This document shows, piece by piece, positions 15,068 to 25,474 of a stretch of 62,116 bases of DNA (the first letter of the stretch is position 1; the number at the start of each line of letters is the position of its first letter). Origin of the DNA: Planktotalea frisia (lineage in GTDB: Bacteria > Pseudomonadota > Alphaproteobacteria > Rhodobacterales > Rhodobacteraceae); assembly GCF_001890925.1 (NCBI RefSeq), contig NZ_MLCB01000010.1:1-62116 (forward strand). The letters are read 5' to 3'. The position numbers and the translations under genes are program-made. The notes below the pieces were generated by a model. That model did not search any database. It was not told where the DNA came from and was given only the letters and a program-made list of their open reading frames with translations.

Positions 15068-16051
15068 ATGACGCAGGCTGCCACCACTGCTCCACATATT
15101 CCGGTCCTCTTGGATCCTATTCTGAAAGCGGCTGATCCAATCAGCGGTCGTTGGCTCGATGGGACATTTGGGGCAGGCGGGTATACACGCGCTTTGCTTG
15201 ATGCAGGGGCGGATAGTGTGATTGCAGTGGACCGCGATCCTTTAGCGTTTGAAATGGCAACGTCTTGGGCAGGGCAATACGGCGAACGTTTGATCCAGCA
15301 GCGCGGCGTGTTCTCTGACATGGCCGAATTTGCGCAGGATTTGGACGGCGTTGTCCTCGATCTTGGGGTCTCTTCCATGCAGCTCGACATTGCCGAGCGC
15401 GGGTTTTCGTTCATGCGCGACGGACCGCTCGATATGCGTATGGGCCAGGACGGGCAGAGTGCTGCGGACATCGTCAATGAATACGAGGCCGAAGAGATCG
15501 CCGAAATCCTCTATAATTATGGTGAAGAGCGCGCATCACGGCGTATCGCACGCGCCATTCTGGAGATGCGTGCAGAAACACCGATCACCACGACGTTGCA
15601 ACTCGCTGGGTTGATCGAAAAATGCTTGCCGCGCAAAAAGCCGGGGCAGAGCCATCCAGCGACACGTAGCTTTCAAGCTTTGCGCATTGCCGTGAACAAC
15701 GAATATGGTGAGTTGTATCAGGGCCTTATGGCCGCTGAGCGCGCACTTGCACCCGGTGGATTGCTCGCCGTTGTGAGCTTTCATTCTGTGGAAGACCGCA
15801 TGGCAAAGCGCTTCTTGCAGTCGCGCGCAGGCACCACAGGTAATCCAAACCGTTTCGCACCTCAGGTCGAAGTCGAGAAGCCCGCGTTTGAATTGTTGGG
15901 TCGCAAGGCCATCACCGCCTCTGAAGAAGAACTCGAACATAACGTGCGCGCACGCTCCGCCAAACTGCGCCTCGCACGCCGCACCGATGCACCTGCGGGC
16001 GACATCGCGCCAAAAGTGCTTGGCATGCCTATGCTACGAAGGGACCGTTAA
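15068..16051 (+). CDS. rsmH: 16S rRNA (cytosine-1402-N4)-methyltransferase
   Basis: RsmH methylates N4 of C1402 in 16S rRNA using S-adenosylmethionine. The 327-residue protein has the SAM loop [13 protein letters not shown] near residues 33-45, [22 protein letters not shown], and the C-terminal [14 protein letters not shown] and LRLARRT segments. The gene sits between mraZ (3 bases away) and ftsL (start directly after its stop), the standard dcw position (mraW). Confidence 0.97.
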   Translation: MTQAATTAPHIPVLLDPILKAADPISGRWLDGTFGAGGYTRALLDAGADSVIAVDRDPLAFEMATSWAGQYGERLIQQRGVFSDMAEFAQDLDGVVLDLGVSSMQLDIAERGFSFMRDGPLDMRMGQDGQSAADIVNEYEAEEIAEILYNYGEERASRRIARAILEMRAETPITTTLQLAGLIEKCLPRKKPGQSHPATRSFQALRIAVNNEYGELYQGLMAAERALAPGGLLAVVSFHSVEDRMAKRFLQSRAGTTGNPNRFAPQVEVEKPAFELLGRKAITASEEELEHNVRARSAKLRLARRTDAPAGDIAPKVLGMPMLRRDR

Positions 16052-16432
16052 ATGCGTTCATTGTTATATATTGTGACTGCCCTTGCTGTGATCGGTTTGG
16101 CCTTTTGGGCCTACCGTGAGAATTATCAAACACAGGCGGAAATCGCCAAGACAGAACAGATCAACCGCGAAATCGGCCAAGCGCGGGCGCGTTTGACTGT
16201 TTTGCGTGCGGAGTGGGCGTATCTCAACCGTCCTGATCGTTTGCGCGACCTCACAGAGGTGAATTTCGAGCGTTTGGGCCTGTTGCCTTTGCGCCCTGAT
16301 CAGTTTGGCAAAGTCGATCAAGTGGCCTTTCCGCAACCTATCGAGCCTGAGTTGATCATCAACAATCCGGTCGATGTATCAGGCATGACTGGCGGCGAAG
16401 CCGTGACACGCGGAGACGGAGTGTTTCCATGA
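16052..16432 (+). CDS. ftsL: Cell division protein FtsL
   Basis: FtsL is a small bitopic membrane protein of the divisome that works with FtsB and FtsQ to activate FtsWI. The 126-residue product has one membrane segment at residues 4-22 (LLYIVTALAVIGLAFWAY), a coiled-coil-prone periplasmic stretch after it, and the alphaproteobacterial RLRDLTEVNFERLGLLPL segment. It starts immediately after the rsmH stop and its TGA overlaps the ftsI start (ATGA), so translation is coupled. Confidence 0.9.
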   Translation: MRSLLYIVTALAVIGLAFWAYRENYQTQAEIAKTEQINREIGQARARLTVLRAEWAYLNRPDRLRDLTEVNFERLGLLPLRPDQFGKVDQVAFPQPIEPELIINNPVDVSGMTGGEAVTRGDGVFP

Positions 16433-18213
16433 TCCGCACGCCCCTTCGACCCCTAGCACGTATTCTTGAGGCGCGCGCCAGTGGTGAAAACCCTGACGCG
16501 ATTGAGCGTGAAAACCTGCGTATTCGCCACGAGCAAATGCGTGATGCGTCGCGTGGGCGGGCAGAAGGGCGTTTACTGATCCTGTCGGTGATCTTCTTTT
16601 GCGCTTTTGGTGTGATCGGTGCGCGTATGGGCGTTCTTGCAGCGACCGAGCCCGCTGAGCCACGCGCGGCCAGCAAAGGCAGCGCGATCCTTGCACAGCG
16701 CGCGGATATTACTGATCGTCACGGGCGTGTCTTGGCGACGAACTTTGAAACACACTCGCTTTACGCACAACCTTTGCAGATGATCGACAAAGAACGTGTC
16801 GCGGCTGAACTGGCGGCGATTTTCCCAGATCTCAATCAGGATAAACTGCTCAAGGACTTCACTGGTAAGCGTAAGTTCCTGTGGATCAAGAAAAAACTCA
16901 GCCCCGAGCAGAAGCAAGCAGTTCACAATATTGGTGATCCGGGCCTGTTGTTTGGACCGCGCGAAATGCGTCTTTATCCCAATGGCAAGCTTGCAGCACA
17001 CGTCATGGGCGGTGCGAGTTTTGGCCGAGAAGGTGTGCACGCTGCCGAAGTTATCGGCGTTGCTGGCGTTGAAAAATACTACGACGACCTGCTGCGCGAC
17101 CCTGCGCGCCAAGGGGCTCCACTTGCGCTTTCGCTAGATCTAACAGTGCAGGCCGCAGCCGAGCGTGTGCTCTACGGCGGTATGAAGTTGATGAACGCCA
17201 AAGGGGCCGCGTCTGTTTTGATGGATGTGCATACAGGCGAGATTATTTCGATCGTCAGCCTGCCTGATTTTGATCCCAACGCGCGCCCAAGTCCGCTGGT
17301 AGAAGGGGATGCATCTGACAGCCCGCTGTTCAATCGCGCGGTGCAGGGTGTCTATGAGCTTGGTTCTGCGTATAAAATCTTTACCGCCGCGCAGGCAATG
17401 GACCTTAATCTGGTGAACAACCAGACGATGATCGACACGGGCAAAGCGTTGCGTGTTGGCGGGTTTAATATTGGTGAATTCCAAAAGAAAAATTACGGCG
17501 TGTTGAGCGTTGAAGACATCATCATCAAAAGCTCGAACCGTGGAACAGGTCGTATGGCGCTGCAAATCGGTGTGAAACGTCAAAAGGAATTCATGAAAGC
17601 TATGGGCTTTATGGATTATACACCGCTTGAGATTGTTGAAGCCAAAGGCGGCAAGCCGCTTTATCCAGAACGCTGGACGGACTTGAGCGCTGTTACGATT
17701 TCATACGGCCACGGTATTTCGAATTCACCGCTGCATCTTGCGGCGGGTTACGCTGCGCTGGCCAATGGCGGCACATATATCAAGCCTACGATTATCAAAC
17801 GCACAGGCGCGCCTGAGGGCACACGCGTGATGCGCGAAGACACCGCGCGCTACGCCCGCCAGATGCTGCGCAAGGTTGTGACCGAAGGCACGGCAAGCTT
17901 TGGCGAAGTGCAGGGCTACGCAGTGGGTGGTAAGACAGGCACAGCAGACAAGCCAAAACCACGCGGGGGCTATTACGACGACAAAGTCATCGCAACTTTT
18001 GCGTCGCTCTTCCCTGCGCACAATCCGAAGTATGTATTGGTTGTCACTCTCGATGAACCCACAGAAACCTCAGGCAAAAAACCGCGCAGAACCGCTGGTT
18101 GGACCGCTGTTCCGGTCGCCGCAGAGATGATTGGCCGCGTTGCACCGCTCTTGGGGTTAAGACCAGAGATTGAACCGGGTGAATTGGCTGGTATAACGCT
18201 CACATCGAATTAA
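16429..18213 (+). CDS. ftsI: Septal peptidoglycan transpeptidase FtsI (PBP3)
   Basis: FtsI cross-links septal peptidoglycan in the periplasm, anchored by one N-terminal membrane helix (about 49-70). In this 594-residue class B PBP the active-site motifs are Ser313-Ala-Tyr-Lys316, SSN at 368-370 and KTGT at 502-505. The first 45 residues form a basic cytoplasmic tail. The start overlaps ftsL by 4 bases. 42 bases separate its stop from murE. The length is usual for alphaproteobacteria. Confidence 0.96.
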   Translation: MIRTPLRPLARILEARASGENPDAIERENLRIRHEQMRDASRGRAEGRLLILSVIFFCAFGVIGARMGVLAATEPAEPRAASKGSAILAQRADITDRHGRVLATNFETHSLYAQPLQMIDKERVAAELAAIFPDLNQDKLLKDFTGKRKFLWIKKKLSPEQKQAVHNIGDPGLLFGPREMRLYPNGKLAAHVMGGASFGREGVHAAEVIGVAGVEKYYDDLLRDPARQGAPLALSLDLTVQAAAERVLYGGMKLMNAKGAASVLMDVHTGEIISIVSLPDFDPNARPSPLVEGDASDSPLFNRAVQGVYELGSAYKIFTAAQAMDLNLVNNQTMIDTGKALRVGGFNIGEFQKKNYGVLSVEDIIIKSSNRGTGRMALQIGVKRQKEFMKAMGFMDYTPLEIVEAKGGKPLYPERWTDLSAVTISYGHGISNSPLHLAAGYAALANGGTYIKPTIIKRTGAPEGTRVMREDTARYARQMLRKVVTEGTASFGEVQGYAVGGKTGTADKPKPRGGYYDDKVIATFASLFPAHNPKYVLVVTLDEPTETSGKKPRRTAGWTAVPVAAEMIGRVAPLLGLRPEIEPGELAGITLTSN

Positions 18214-18255
18214 GGGGTGCGCAGACGCGCGCACCGCAAGATGTAGGGGCAGGCC

Positions 18256-19737
18256 ATGGCAGCATCAAAGACTTTGCAGCAGCTCGGATTAACCGCAGCG
18301 GATGGGCGTAACCCAAATATTACAGGCATTGCCGTTGATAGCCGCGAGGTGAAGGCTGGCTTTTTGTTCGCCGCTTTGCCTGGTTCCAAAGTGCATGGCG
18401 GTGAATTTATTCAATACGCTTTGCGTATGGGAGCGAGCGCGATTCTGACGGATGCGGTCGGGGCAGAGATTGCGGCGGATGAGCTGGCCGCGAGCGACGC
18501 CGCGGTGATCCTCACGGATGATCCGCGTGGTGCAGTCGCATTTGCAGCAGCACTTTATTTTGGCGCGCAACCTCAGATCATGACCGCGGTCACAGGGACG
18601 AATGGCAAGACATCCGTAAGTACCTTTGTGCGTCAGATATGGAACTTGCTTGATCTGGAAGCCGTCAATCTGGGCACAACAGGAGTGGAGGGCAGCCTGC
18701 ACCTTCCGCTCGCGCATACGACGCCCGAGCCGATTACGTTGCATCGCACTTTAGCGACCTTATCGCACGAAGGCATTTCTCATGCCGCAATGGAAGCGTC
18801 CTCGCATGGTCTTGATCAGCGCCGCTTGGACGGTGTGAACATCGCAGCTGCAGGGTTCACCAATTTCACGCAAGATCACCTTGATTACCACGGCACGTTC
18901 GAAGCGTATTTTGATGCGAAAATGGGCTTGTTCACCCGCGTCTTGCAAGATGATGGTGTTGCGGTTGTGAACCTCGATGATCCCAAAGGCGCAGAGGTTG
19001 CGATGATTGCGCAGTCCCATGGGCATGAACTTATCGGCGTGGGGCGTGACCCCGAAGCAGACCTGTGTTTGCTTGGCCAGCGCTACGACGGCACCGGGCA
19101 GGATTTGTTGTTCAAATGGCATGATCGCCCGTTCCAAGCGCGGCTCAATCTGATCGGTGGTTTTCAGGCAGAGAATGTTTTGCTGGCTGCGGGCCTCGTG
19201 ATTGCGTGCGGCGAAGACCCTGCGCGCGTATTCGACACGCTTGGCGATCTCGAAACGGTACATGGTCGGATGCAACTGGCGGCGACGCGTGCGAATGGCG
19301 CGGCGGTCTTCGTTGACTATGCGCATACGCCAGATGCGGTTTCCACCGCGCTCAAAGCAATGCGCCCGCATGTGATGGGGCGTTTAATCGCTATTGTCGG
19401 TGCTGGCGGGGATCGTGACACATCGAAACGTCCGCTTATGGGCCAAGCTGCTGCAGAAAATGCTGATCTTGTGTTTGTGACAGACGATAATCCGCGATCA
19501 GAAGAACCAGCTTTGATCCGTGCGGCTGTGATGACAGGTGCACCCGAAGCAATCGAGGTCGCAGACCGCGCCGAAGCGATCCTGCGCGCAGTGGATGCGC
19601 TCGCACCCGGCGACGCATTGTTGATAGCAGGCAAGGGCCACGAAACGGGGCAAGTCGTTGGTGATACTGTCTTTCCCTTTGATGATTGTGAACAAGCAAG
19701 CGTGGCTGTCGCCGCATTAGAAGGAGATCGCGCATGA
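18256..19737 (+). CDS. murE: UDP-MurNAc-tripeptide synthetase (meso-diaminopimelate adding)
   Basis: MurE adds the third residue to UDP-MurNAc-L-Ala-D-Glu in the cytoplasm. The 493-residue protein has the Mur-ligase ATP loop GTNGKTS (about 114-120), AMEASSHGLDQRRLDG, FVDYAHTPDAV, and DNPR at 411-414, the motif that selects meso-diaminopimelate over lysine. This fits a Gram-negative wall. Its last 4 bases overlap the murF start. Confidence 0.97.
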   Translation: MAASKTLQQLGLTAADGRNPNITGIAVDSREVKAGFLFAALPGSKVHGGEFIQYALRMGASAILTDAVGAEIAADELAASDAAVILTDDPRGAVAFAAALYFGAQPQIMTAVTGTNGKTSVSTFVRQIWNLLDLEAVNLGTTGVEGSLHLPLAHTTPEPITLHRTLATLSHEGISHAAMEASSHGLDQRRLDGVNIAAAGFTNFTQDHLDYHGTFEAYFDAKMGLFTRVLQDDGVAVVNLDDPKGAEVAMIAQSHGHELIGVGRDPEADLCLLGQRYDGTGQDLLFKWHDRPFQARLNLIGGFQAENVLLAAGLVIACGEDPARVFDTLGDLETVHGRMQLAATRANGAAVFVDYAHTPDAVSTALKAMRPHVMGRLIAIVGAGGDRDTSKRPLMGQAAAENADLVFVTDDNPRSEEPALIRAAVMTGAPEAIEVADRAEAILRAVDALAPGDALLIAGKGHETGQVVGDTVFPFDDCEQASVAVAALEGDRA

Positions 19738-21179
19738 GCCTATGGAGCGCGAAAGAAGCGGCCGCCGCAACAGGCGGTCGAGCCGTCGGTGATTGGTCCG
19801 TCGATGGCATCTCGATTGACACACGTACGATTGAAGTTGGCGATTTGTTTGTCGCTTTGAAAGCCGCGCGCGACGGGCATGAGTTTGTCGCGCAAGCCCT
19901 TTCCAAAGGGGCGGGGGCTGCGTTGGTGACACATGCGCCCGAAGGCGTTGCGCCAGATGCGCCGCTGCTCATCGTTGAGGATGTGTTGAGCGCGCTTGAG
20001 GATTTAGGGCGCGCAGGTCGCGCTCGTACAAGCGCGCGCGTTGTAGCGATCACTGGCTCTGTGGGAAAAACGTCGACCAAAGAAATGCTGCGCGATGTGC
20101 TAAGCGCGCAGGGCCGCACTCATGCGTCTGTTGCAAGTTACAACAACCATTGGGGCGTGCCGCTCACTTTGGCACGCATGCCTGCGGATACGGAATATGC
20201 GGTGATCGAGATCGGGATGAACCACCCGGGTGAGATCGCGCCGCTTGCCAAAATGGCGCGCCCTCATGTGAGTTTGGTGACCACGGTCGCGGCGGCTCAT
20301 CTCGAAGCATTTGAGAACATTGAAGGGATTGCCGCTGAGAAAGCGTCGATCATGGAAGGACTAGAACCAGACGGTGTTTGTGTTCTGAATGCGGATGTTG
20401 GAACCGCTGCTATTCTTGAACAAGCCGCCGCAGACCTTGGCGTTGCTGCGGTCTGGTTTGGCCAGAGCGCTCGAGAATACACATTGGAAAACAGTGTGTT
20501 AAAGGGAAACACGACTGTTGTCGAAGCGAACGTTCTAGGCGCGCCGCTTTTGTTCAAAGTGCAAAGCGCAGGGCAGCATTTCGCGATGAACGGGCTGGGG
20601 GCGTTGGCCTGTGCCGAAGCACTTGGGGCTGATCTCGCGCTCGCGGCGCAATCGATCGCAACTTGGACACCTTTCACAGGACGCGGTGCGCGCGAAGTGA
20701 TCGCGCTTGATCCCGCCGACAGCCGCATGACGCTTGAGTTGATTGATGATGCGTATAACGCCAATCCTAGTTCGCTTGGCGCGGCGTTAGAGGTGCTGGC
20801 TGCCGCTGAAGTGACTCATGATATTGGCCGTGTCTCTAAGGGGCGTCGCATTGCATACCTTGGCGATATGAAAGAGCTCGGCGTGGATGAAATCGCGATG
20901 CACCGAGCCGTTGCGACACTGCCGAGCATTGAAAAAATCGACATCATTAATTGCGTTGGCGCGCTGATGCGGCACTGCTTTGATGCGCTGCCGGATGCGA
21001 AAAAAGGACATTGGACAGCGGACAGCAAGGAAATGGCAAGCTTTGTCGGCCATGACCTAGATGCGGGTGATGTTGTGCTTGCTAAGGGGTCGCTCTCTAT
21101 GGGTCTGTCTCGTGTGGTGGACGCGGTTACTAAATTGGGCCATACGGCCCCAAAGACTTCCGAAAAGGACGATGTGTAA
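19734..21179 (+). CDS. murF: UDP-MurNAc-tripeptide:D-Ala-D-Ala ligase
   Basis: MurF adds D-Ala-D-Ala and completes the pentapeptide precursor. The 481-residue product shows GSVGKTS (108-114), NNHWGVPLTLARMP, EIGMNHPGEI, and DDAYNANPSS near residue 345. Its start overlaps murE (ATGA) and mraY starts on the base after its stop codon, so murE-murF-mraY are tightly coupled. Confidence 0.97.
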   Translation: MSLWSAKEAAAATGGRAVGDWSVDGISIDTRTIEVGDLFVALKAARDGHEFVAQALSKGAGAALVTHAPEGVAPDAPLLIVEDVLSALEDLGRAGRARTSARVVAITGSVGKTSTKEMLRDVLSAQGRTHASVASYNNHWGVPLTLARMPADTEYAVIEIGMNHPGEIAPLAKMARPHVSLVTTVAAAHLEAFENIEGIAAEKASIMEGLEPDGVCVLNADVGTAAILEQAAADLGVAAVWFGQSAREYTLENSVLKGNTTVVEANVLGAPLLFKVQSAGQHFAMNGLGALACAEALGADLALAAQSIATWTPFTGRGAREVIALDPADSRMTLELIDDAYNANPSSLGAALEVLAAAEVTHDIGRVSKGRRIAYLGDMKELGVDEIAMHRAVATLPSIEKIDIINCVGALMRHCFDALPDAKKGHWTADSKEMASFVGHDLDAGDVVLAKGSLSMGLSRVVDAVTKLGHTAPKTSEKDDV

Positions 21180-22262
21180 ATGCTGTATTGGTTAACCGCT
21201 CTCTCTGATGGGGGCGATTTTTTCAACCTCTTTCGCTACATCACTTTTCGCGCAGGCGGCGCGTTTTTGACGGCGCTGATCTTTGGTTTTGTGTTTGGAA
21301 AACCATTGATTAACGTACTTCGCCGTAAGCAAGGCAAAGGTCAACCGATCCGCGATGACGGCCCAGAGGGGCATTTTGTCAAAGCAGGGACGCCTACCAT
21401 GGGAGGACTTTTGATTGTGGGTGCTTTGCTGACTTCGACGCTTTTGTGGGCACGTCTCGACAACCCGTTCATCTGGATTGTTCTATTTGTTACAATGTCT
21501 TACGGTGCGATTGGCTTTGCCGACGACTACGCAAAAGTGTCCAAGCAAAACACGGCTGGTGTGTCTGGAAAAATTCGGCTTGGTCTAGGGTTTCTGATTG
21601 CCGCGATTGCTGGCTTTTGGGCTGCGCAGTACCATCCACCAGAGCTGCAGAACCAACTCGCGCTGCCGATCTTCAAAGACACACTGATCAATCTTGGCTA
21701 CCTTTTCGTACCCTTCGCCGTGATTGTCATCGTCGGTGCCGCTAATTCTGTTAACCTTACCGATGGTCTCGATGGTCTTGCGATTATGCCTGTTATGATC
21801 GCGTCGGGTACGTTGGGTGTGATCGCTTATGCTGTTGGTCGCGTTGACTTTACTGAGTATCTCGATGTGCATTACGTTCCGGGAACGGGAGAAATTCTGA
21901 TCTTTACCGCAGGAATTTTTGGCGGTGGTCTGGGCTTTCTTTGGTACAACGCACCACCTGCGGCGGTCTTTATGGGCGACACGGGCTCACTCGCACTTGG
22001 TGGTGCTTTGGGTGCGATTGCGATCTCAACGAAGCACGAACTGGTGCTTGCGATTGTTGGCGGTTTGTTTGTTGTCGAGGCGCTCTCGGTGATTATTCAG
22101 GTTCTTTATTTCAAGCGCACAGGCAAGCGCGTTTTTTTGATGGCGCCGATCCATCACCACTATGAGAAAAAGGGATGGGCGGAACCGCAGATTGTCATTC
22201 GCTTTTGGATCATCTCACTTATTCTCGCGATTATCGGCCTTGCCACATTGAAGGTGCGCTAG
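21180..22262 (+). CDS. mraY: Phospho-MurNAc-pentapeptide transferase MraY
   Basis: MraY transfers phospho-MurNAc-pentapeptide to undecaprenyl phosphate, forming lipid I at the inner membrane. The 360-residue protein has about ten membrane helices and the family's catalytic segments: [27 protein letters not shown] and HHHYEKKGW. In most relatives murD follows; here the next gene is a racemase-like catabolic gene 87 bases away, and murD is absent. Confidence 0.97.
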   Translation: MLYWLTALSDGGDFFNLFRYITFRAGGAFLTALIFGFVFGKPLINVLRRKQGKGQPIRDDGPEGHFVKAGTPTMGGLLIVGALLTSTLLWARLDNPFIWIVLFVTMSYGAIGFADDYAKVSKQNTAGVSGKIRLGLGFLIAAIAGFWAAQYHPPELQNQLALPIFKDTLINLGYLFVPFAVIVIVGAANSVNLTDGLDGLAIMPVMIASGTLGVIAYAVGRVDFTEYLDVHYVPGTGEILIFTAGIFGGGLGFLWYNAPPAAVFMGDTGSLALGGALGAIAISTKHELVLAIVGGLFVVEALSVIIQVLYFKRTGKRVFLMAPIHHHYEKKGWAEPQIVIRFWIISLILAIIGLATLKVR

Positions 22263-22279
22263 GCACTGGCGTAGTTTCT

Positions 22280-22298
22280 GACCCGCAGGTCGTTTTTT
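22280..22298 (+). terminator. Weak hairpin with T-run after mraY
   Basis: GACC-CGCA-GGTC is a 4-bp stem followed by G and six T residues. It could partly end dcw transcription before the catabolic operon, but the stem is short and read-through seems likely. Confidence 0.3.
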
Positions 22299-22349
22299 GC
22301 ACAGATGATGGGGCACCCCTCACGTTAACATCGCACTCGAAAGGGTGCG

Positions 22350-23147
22350 GTGAGAGCATTGAAAGTAGACAATCAGACCATAATTTCACGTCTCGACTTC
22401 GCCACAGACAAAGGCGCGGGAGAGCGGACGCGCATCGGTCTTTTGGTGCTGGAATCCGATCAAACGATGGAGCTGGAGATGCGTGCGTTAACGCATCTTT
22501 CTGGCGTCGCGATTTATCATGCGCGTTTGGCCAACGACACACATGTTACGCCCGATACCCTTGCCAAGATGGAGGCGGAGCTTCCTGTCGCGGCAGCTCT
22601 TTTGCCACCTTATTTGGGACTAAGCGCGATTGGATACGGCTGCACATCAGGTGCTACGATCATCGGCGAAGCGCGTGTCGCGAATATTCTGGCCCAAAGC
22701 CACAAGGGCGTTCCATCAAGCAATCCTTTGAGCGCGGCGAAAGCGGCGCTGCGATGCCTTGGGGTGACGCGGCTTGGTCTTGTGACGCCCTACACACCTG
22801 ATGTGACGCAAGCGATGCAAGACAGGTTTGAAGAAGCAGGCATTGCAATCACGCGCGTCGGGTCTTTTTATGAAGAGAGCGACGAAGTCGTGGGCAAGAT
22901 ATCCGCGCAATCCATTCTCGATGCAGCGATTTCTGTTGGTACGTCTACGGATGTCGATGGCGTCTTTATCTCTTGCACAAGCTTGCGCGCGGCAGGGATT
23001 ATCGAACTGGCGGAACAAAAGATCGGCAAGCCTGTGACGGCGAGCAATCATGCTCTGGCTTGGCATTTGTTGCGGCTTGCAGGGATCAAAGATGAGCAGG
23101 TCGGCTATGGGCGATTGTTCACTACTCAATTGGACGAGACACTATGA
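22350..23147 (+). CDS. Asp/Glu racemase superfamily protein (maleate isomerase / EutA-like)
   Basis: The 265-residue product belongs to the two-cysteine Asp/Glu racemase superfamily, near maleate cis-trans isomerase, arylmalonate decarboxylase and the ectoine-locus protein EutA. Cys98 in YGCTSG and Cys209 in SCTSLR are the paired catalytic cysteines. RTRIGLLVLESDQTMELEMR is the usual opening segment. The GTG start at 22350 follows AAAGGG; a later start is possible since the first 20 residues are not conserved in memory. It opens the six-gene operon and overlaps the next gene by 4 bases. It probably isomerises or epimerises a carboxylic-acid intermediate; the substrate is unknown. Confidence 0.75.
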   Translation: MRALKVDNQTIISRLDFATDKGAGERTRIGLLVLESDQTMELEMRALTHLSGVAIYHARLANDTHVTPDTLAKMEAELPVAAALLPPYLGLSAIGYGCTSGATIIGEARVANILAQSHKGVPSSNPLSAAKAALRCLGVTRLGLVTPYTPDVTQAMQDRFEEAGIAITRVGSFYEESDEVVGKISAQSILDAAISVGTSTDVDGVFISCTSLRAAGIIELAEQKIGKPVTASNHALAWHLLRLAGIKDEQVGYGRLFTTQLDETL

Positions 23148-24307
23148 GCAGTTTTGATATCGATCGCAGTCAGCTTGTCGCAGATCTGTCCGCGATGATC
23201 CGAACGCCAAGCGTAAACACCTTTGGTGTTGAAAGTGAAGCAGGCGCGGAAGCTGCAATGGCGGATCTGTTTGAAACCCAGCTGCGCGCGCTTGGTCTTG
23301 AGATTGGTGCGCATGAGGTTCTCAAAGGACGGCGCAATGTTTGGGGGCGGCTTAAGGGGACGGGCGATGGCCCTACGATCTTGCTGGCCGGACATCTAGA
23401 CACGGTGGGGGTCGATGGGTACTGCGGCCCGTTTGAGCCACATGTCAAAAACGGCAATATCTATGGTCGCGGCGCGTGCGACATGAAAGCGGGTCTTGCG
23501 GCCTACCTCGAAGTGATCCGCATTTTGCAGCGCTCTGATGCGGCTCTCAGAGGGGATGTCATTGTCGCCGGTGTGATCGATGAAGAGCATGCGATGGCGG
23601 GTTCAACCTACTTTGGACAACACGGCCCGCAGTTAGATTTCGCAATTGTCGCGGAACCGACGCAGTTAGAAATTTGCCGCGCTCATAAAGGGCAAATGCT
23701 GATGACTTTGCGCACGACAGGTCTGGCGGCGCATTCCAGCATGCCGCAAAGCGGGCGCAACGCGATCTATCATATGGGCGCTGTTTTGACGGCTTTGCAG
23801 AGCTATGCGGATGACTTGCGCGCACGTCCCGCGGATCCCATGTGTGGCGCGCCAAGCTTGAGCGTCGGAGTCATTCGCGGTGGCGACAACGCCTGTTCTG
23901 TGCCTGATTTTTGCGAGATCGATATCGACCGCCGCACTATCCCCGGCGAAAGCTCTGCGGATGTTATGGCTGAGTTGTATGCGGTCGTTGAACAAGCAAA
24001 ACAGTCCGTTCCCGAGTTGGAATGCGTGATCGAAACACCATTCCTAGACTTACCGCCGCTGGACACAGCTGAGACATCACCCGTGATGCAGGCGGTGATC
24101 AACGCCAGCATGGCAGTCATTGGCAAAAGCGATGTTACGGCCTTTCCCGGCTCTTCAGATGCCCCGAACTTTGCTTGCCCGACTGTGATTTGCGGTGCAG
24201 GCGATCTGGCGCAATGTCATTCCCTGAATGAATATATTTCGATTGTGCAGATCGAAGAGGCCATAAGCATTTACACGCATGCAATTCTCGAGCTGCAAAC
24301 GCTCTAA
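23144..24307 (+). CDS. M20 family deacylase (ArgE/DapE-like)
   Basis: A 387-residue di-zinc M20 amidohydrolase of the acetylornithine deacetylase type. The metal and catalytic segments are visible: AGHLDTVGVDG, GRGACDMKAG and IDEEHAMAGS, followed by the dimerisation domain and FPGSSDAPNF near the end. Such enzymes remove an N-acyl group from an amino acid. The start overlaps the racemase gene (ATGA) and the PLP-enzyme gene begins 12 bases after its stop. In this operon it may deacylate an intermediate released by the creatinase-like hydrolase, as DoeB does after DoeA in ectoine breakdown; this is inference. Confidence 0.82.
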   Translation: MSSFDIDRSQLVADLSAMIRTPSVNTFGVESEAGAEAAMADLFETQLRALGLEIGAHEVLKGRRNVWGRLKGTGDGPTILLAGHLDTVGVDGYCGPFEPHVKNGNIYGRGACDMKAGLAAYLEVIRILQRSDAALRGDVIVAGVIDEEHAMAGSTYFGQHGPQLDFAIVAEPTQLEICRAHKGQMLMTLRTTGLAAHSSMPQSGRNAIYHMGAVLTALQSYADDLRARPADPMCGAPSLSVGVIRGGDNACSVPDFCEIDIDRRTIPGESSADVMAELYAVVEQAKQSVPELECVIETPFLDLPPLDTAETSPVMQAVINASMAVIGKSDVTAFPGSSDAPNFACPTVICGAGDLAQCHSLNEYISIVQIEEAISIYTHAILELQTL

Positions 24308-24319
24308 CACGAAAGACAT

Positions 24320-25474
24320 ATGATGGACTGGCGCACAAAACTTCTCGATCCCACCCCGCAAGCGCGGCAGGATTACCGCTCACTGGTGACGCCTGTCTAT
24401 CGTGGCTCAACCGTTGTGTTTGAAGAGCAAGCGGCGGTTACGGATGATTGGCGGCAGGCAGAAAACGGGTATTCTTACGGGCTTTATGGAACGCCTACCG
24501 CGCTTGAGCTTGCCTCGCGTATCGCAGGGATCGAAGGCGCGCGCGAGAGTTTGATCGTGCCGGGGGGGCAGGCGGCGATTGCTTTGATTTACCTCTCTTA
24601 TTGCCAAGCAGGCAGCCACGCTTTGGTGCCAATCTCTGCTTATGGTCCGAACAAGGCGATGGCCGAAGGCTTGATGCGCGGCTTGAACGTAGAGGTCGAA
24701 GCATACGACCCTTTGATTGGTGCGGGCATTGCAGATCTCATACGCGAGAACACCGCGCTCATTTGGTGCGAAAGCCCGGGCTCTGTCACCATGGATATCC
24801 AAGATGTGCCAGCCATCGTCGTGGCGGCGCACAAGAGCGGTGTCGCGGTGGCGCTCGACAATACATATTCGGCAGGTGTGATGTTTGACGCCTTCGCGCA
24901 CGGCGTTGATGTGAGCATGCAGGCGCTTACGAAATATGTTGGGGGTCACAGTGACCTCCTGCTCGGCTCTGTCTCTGCCCGCGATGATGCGGCGTACGGC
25001 AAGCTTGGTCCAATTTACCAACAGCTTGGCCTCGCGGTGTCGCCTGATGACTGCTCGCTTGCGCTGCGTGGTTTGCAAACGCTTGCTGTCCGGCTTGATG
25101 CATTAGAGCGCGCAACATTGCGCGTGGCGCGATGGCTCAAAGAGCATTCTATTGTCGATGAGGTTTTCCATCCAGCATTGCCTGATTGTCCGGGACACGA
25201 GATTTGGAAGCGTGATTTTACCGGCTCTACCAGCGTGTTTTCTTTCACTTTTAAAGAGAGTGTGAGCGCTGAAAAGGCGAAGAGCTTTATCGACGCACTC
25301 AACATCTTCAAAATTGGGATGAGCTGGGGCGGTGTGAACAGTCTGGCGGTGATTTATCCTGATTTGAAACGGCCAAACCGAGATTTTGGTGGGCGTATTG
25401 TGCGCTTGAACATTGGGTTGGAGGATACGGATGATCTGATTGCTGACCTTGAACAGGCGATGCAGGGCTTGTGA
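24320..25474 (+). CDS. Cys/Met-metabolism-type PLP enzyme (cystathionine beta-lyase-like)
   Basis: The 384-residue protein is a fold type I PLP enzyme of the trans-sulfuration family, closest in pattern to MetC-like lyases. It has YGLYGTPTALELASRIA, the cofactor-binding VPGGQAAIALI, CESPGSVTMD, and the PLP lysine at 205 in ALTKYVGGHSDL. Whether it cleaves C-S bonds or was recruited for another beta- or gamma-elimination cannot be told. ATG at 24320 is followed by a second ATG one codon on. Its stop overlaps the next start (GTGA). Confidence 0.78.
   Translation: MMDWRTKLLDPTPQARQDYRSLVTPVYRGSTVVFEEQAAVTDDWRQAENGYSYGLYGTPTALELASRIAGIEGARESLIVPGGQAAIALIYLSYCQAGSHALVPISAYGPNKAMAEGLMRGLNVEVEAYDPLIGAGIADLIRENTALIWCESPGSVTMDIQDVPAIVVAAHKSGVAVALDNTYSAGVMFDAFAHGVDVSMQALTKYVGGHSDLLLGSVSARDDAAYGKLGPIYQQLGLAVSPDDCSLALRGLQTLAVRLDALERATLRVARWLKEHSIVDEVFHPALPDCPGHEIWKRDFTGSTSVFSFTFKESVSAEKAKSFIDALNIFKIGMSWGGVNSLAVIYPDLKRPNRDFGGRIVRLNIGLEDTDDLIADLEQAMQGL

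Noticed and set aside
22175-22801. Plus-strand frame of 208 codons overlapping mraY and the racemase gene
   Set aside because: Out of frame with both conserved proteins; no family features; would require a large overlap on each side. It is also not murD.
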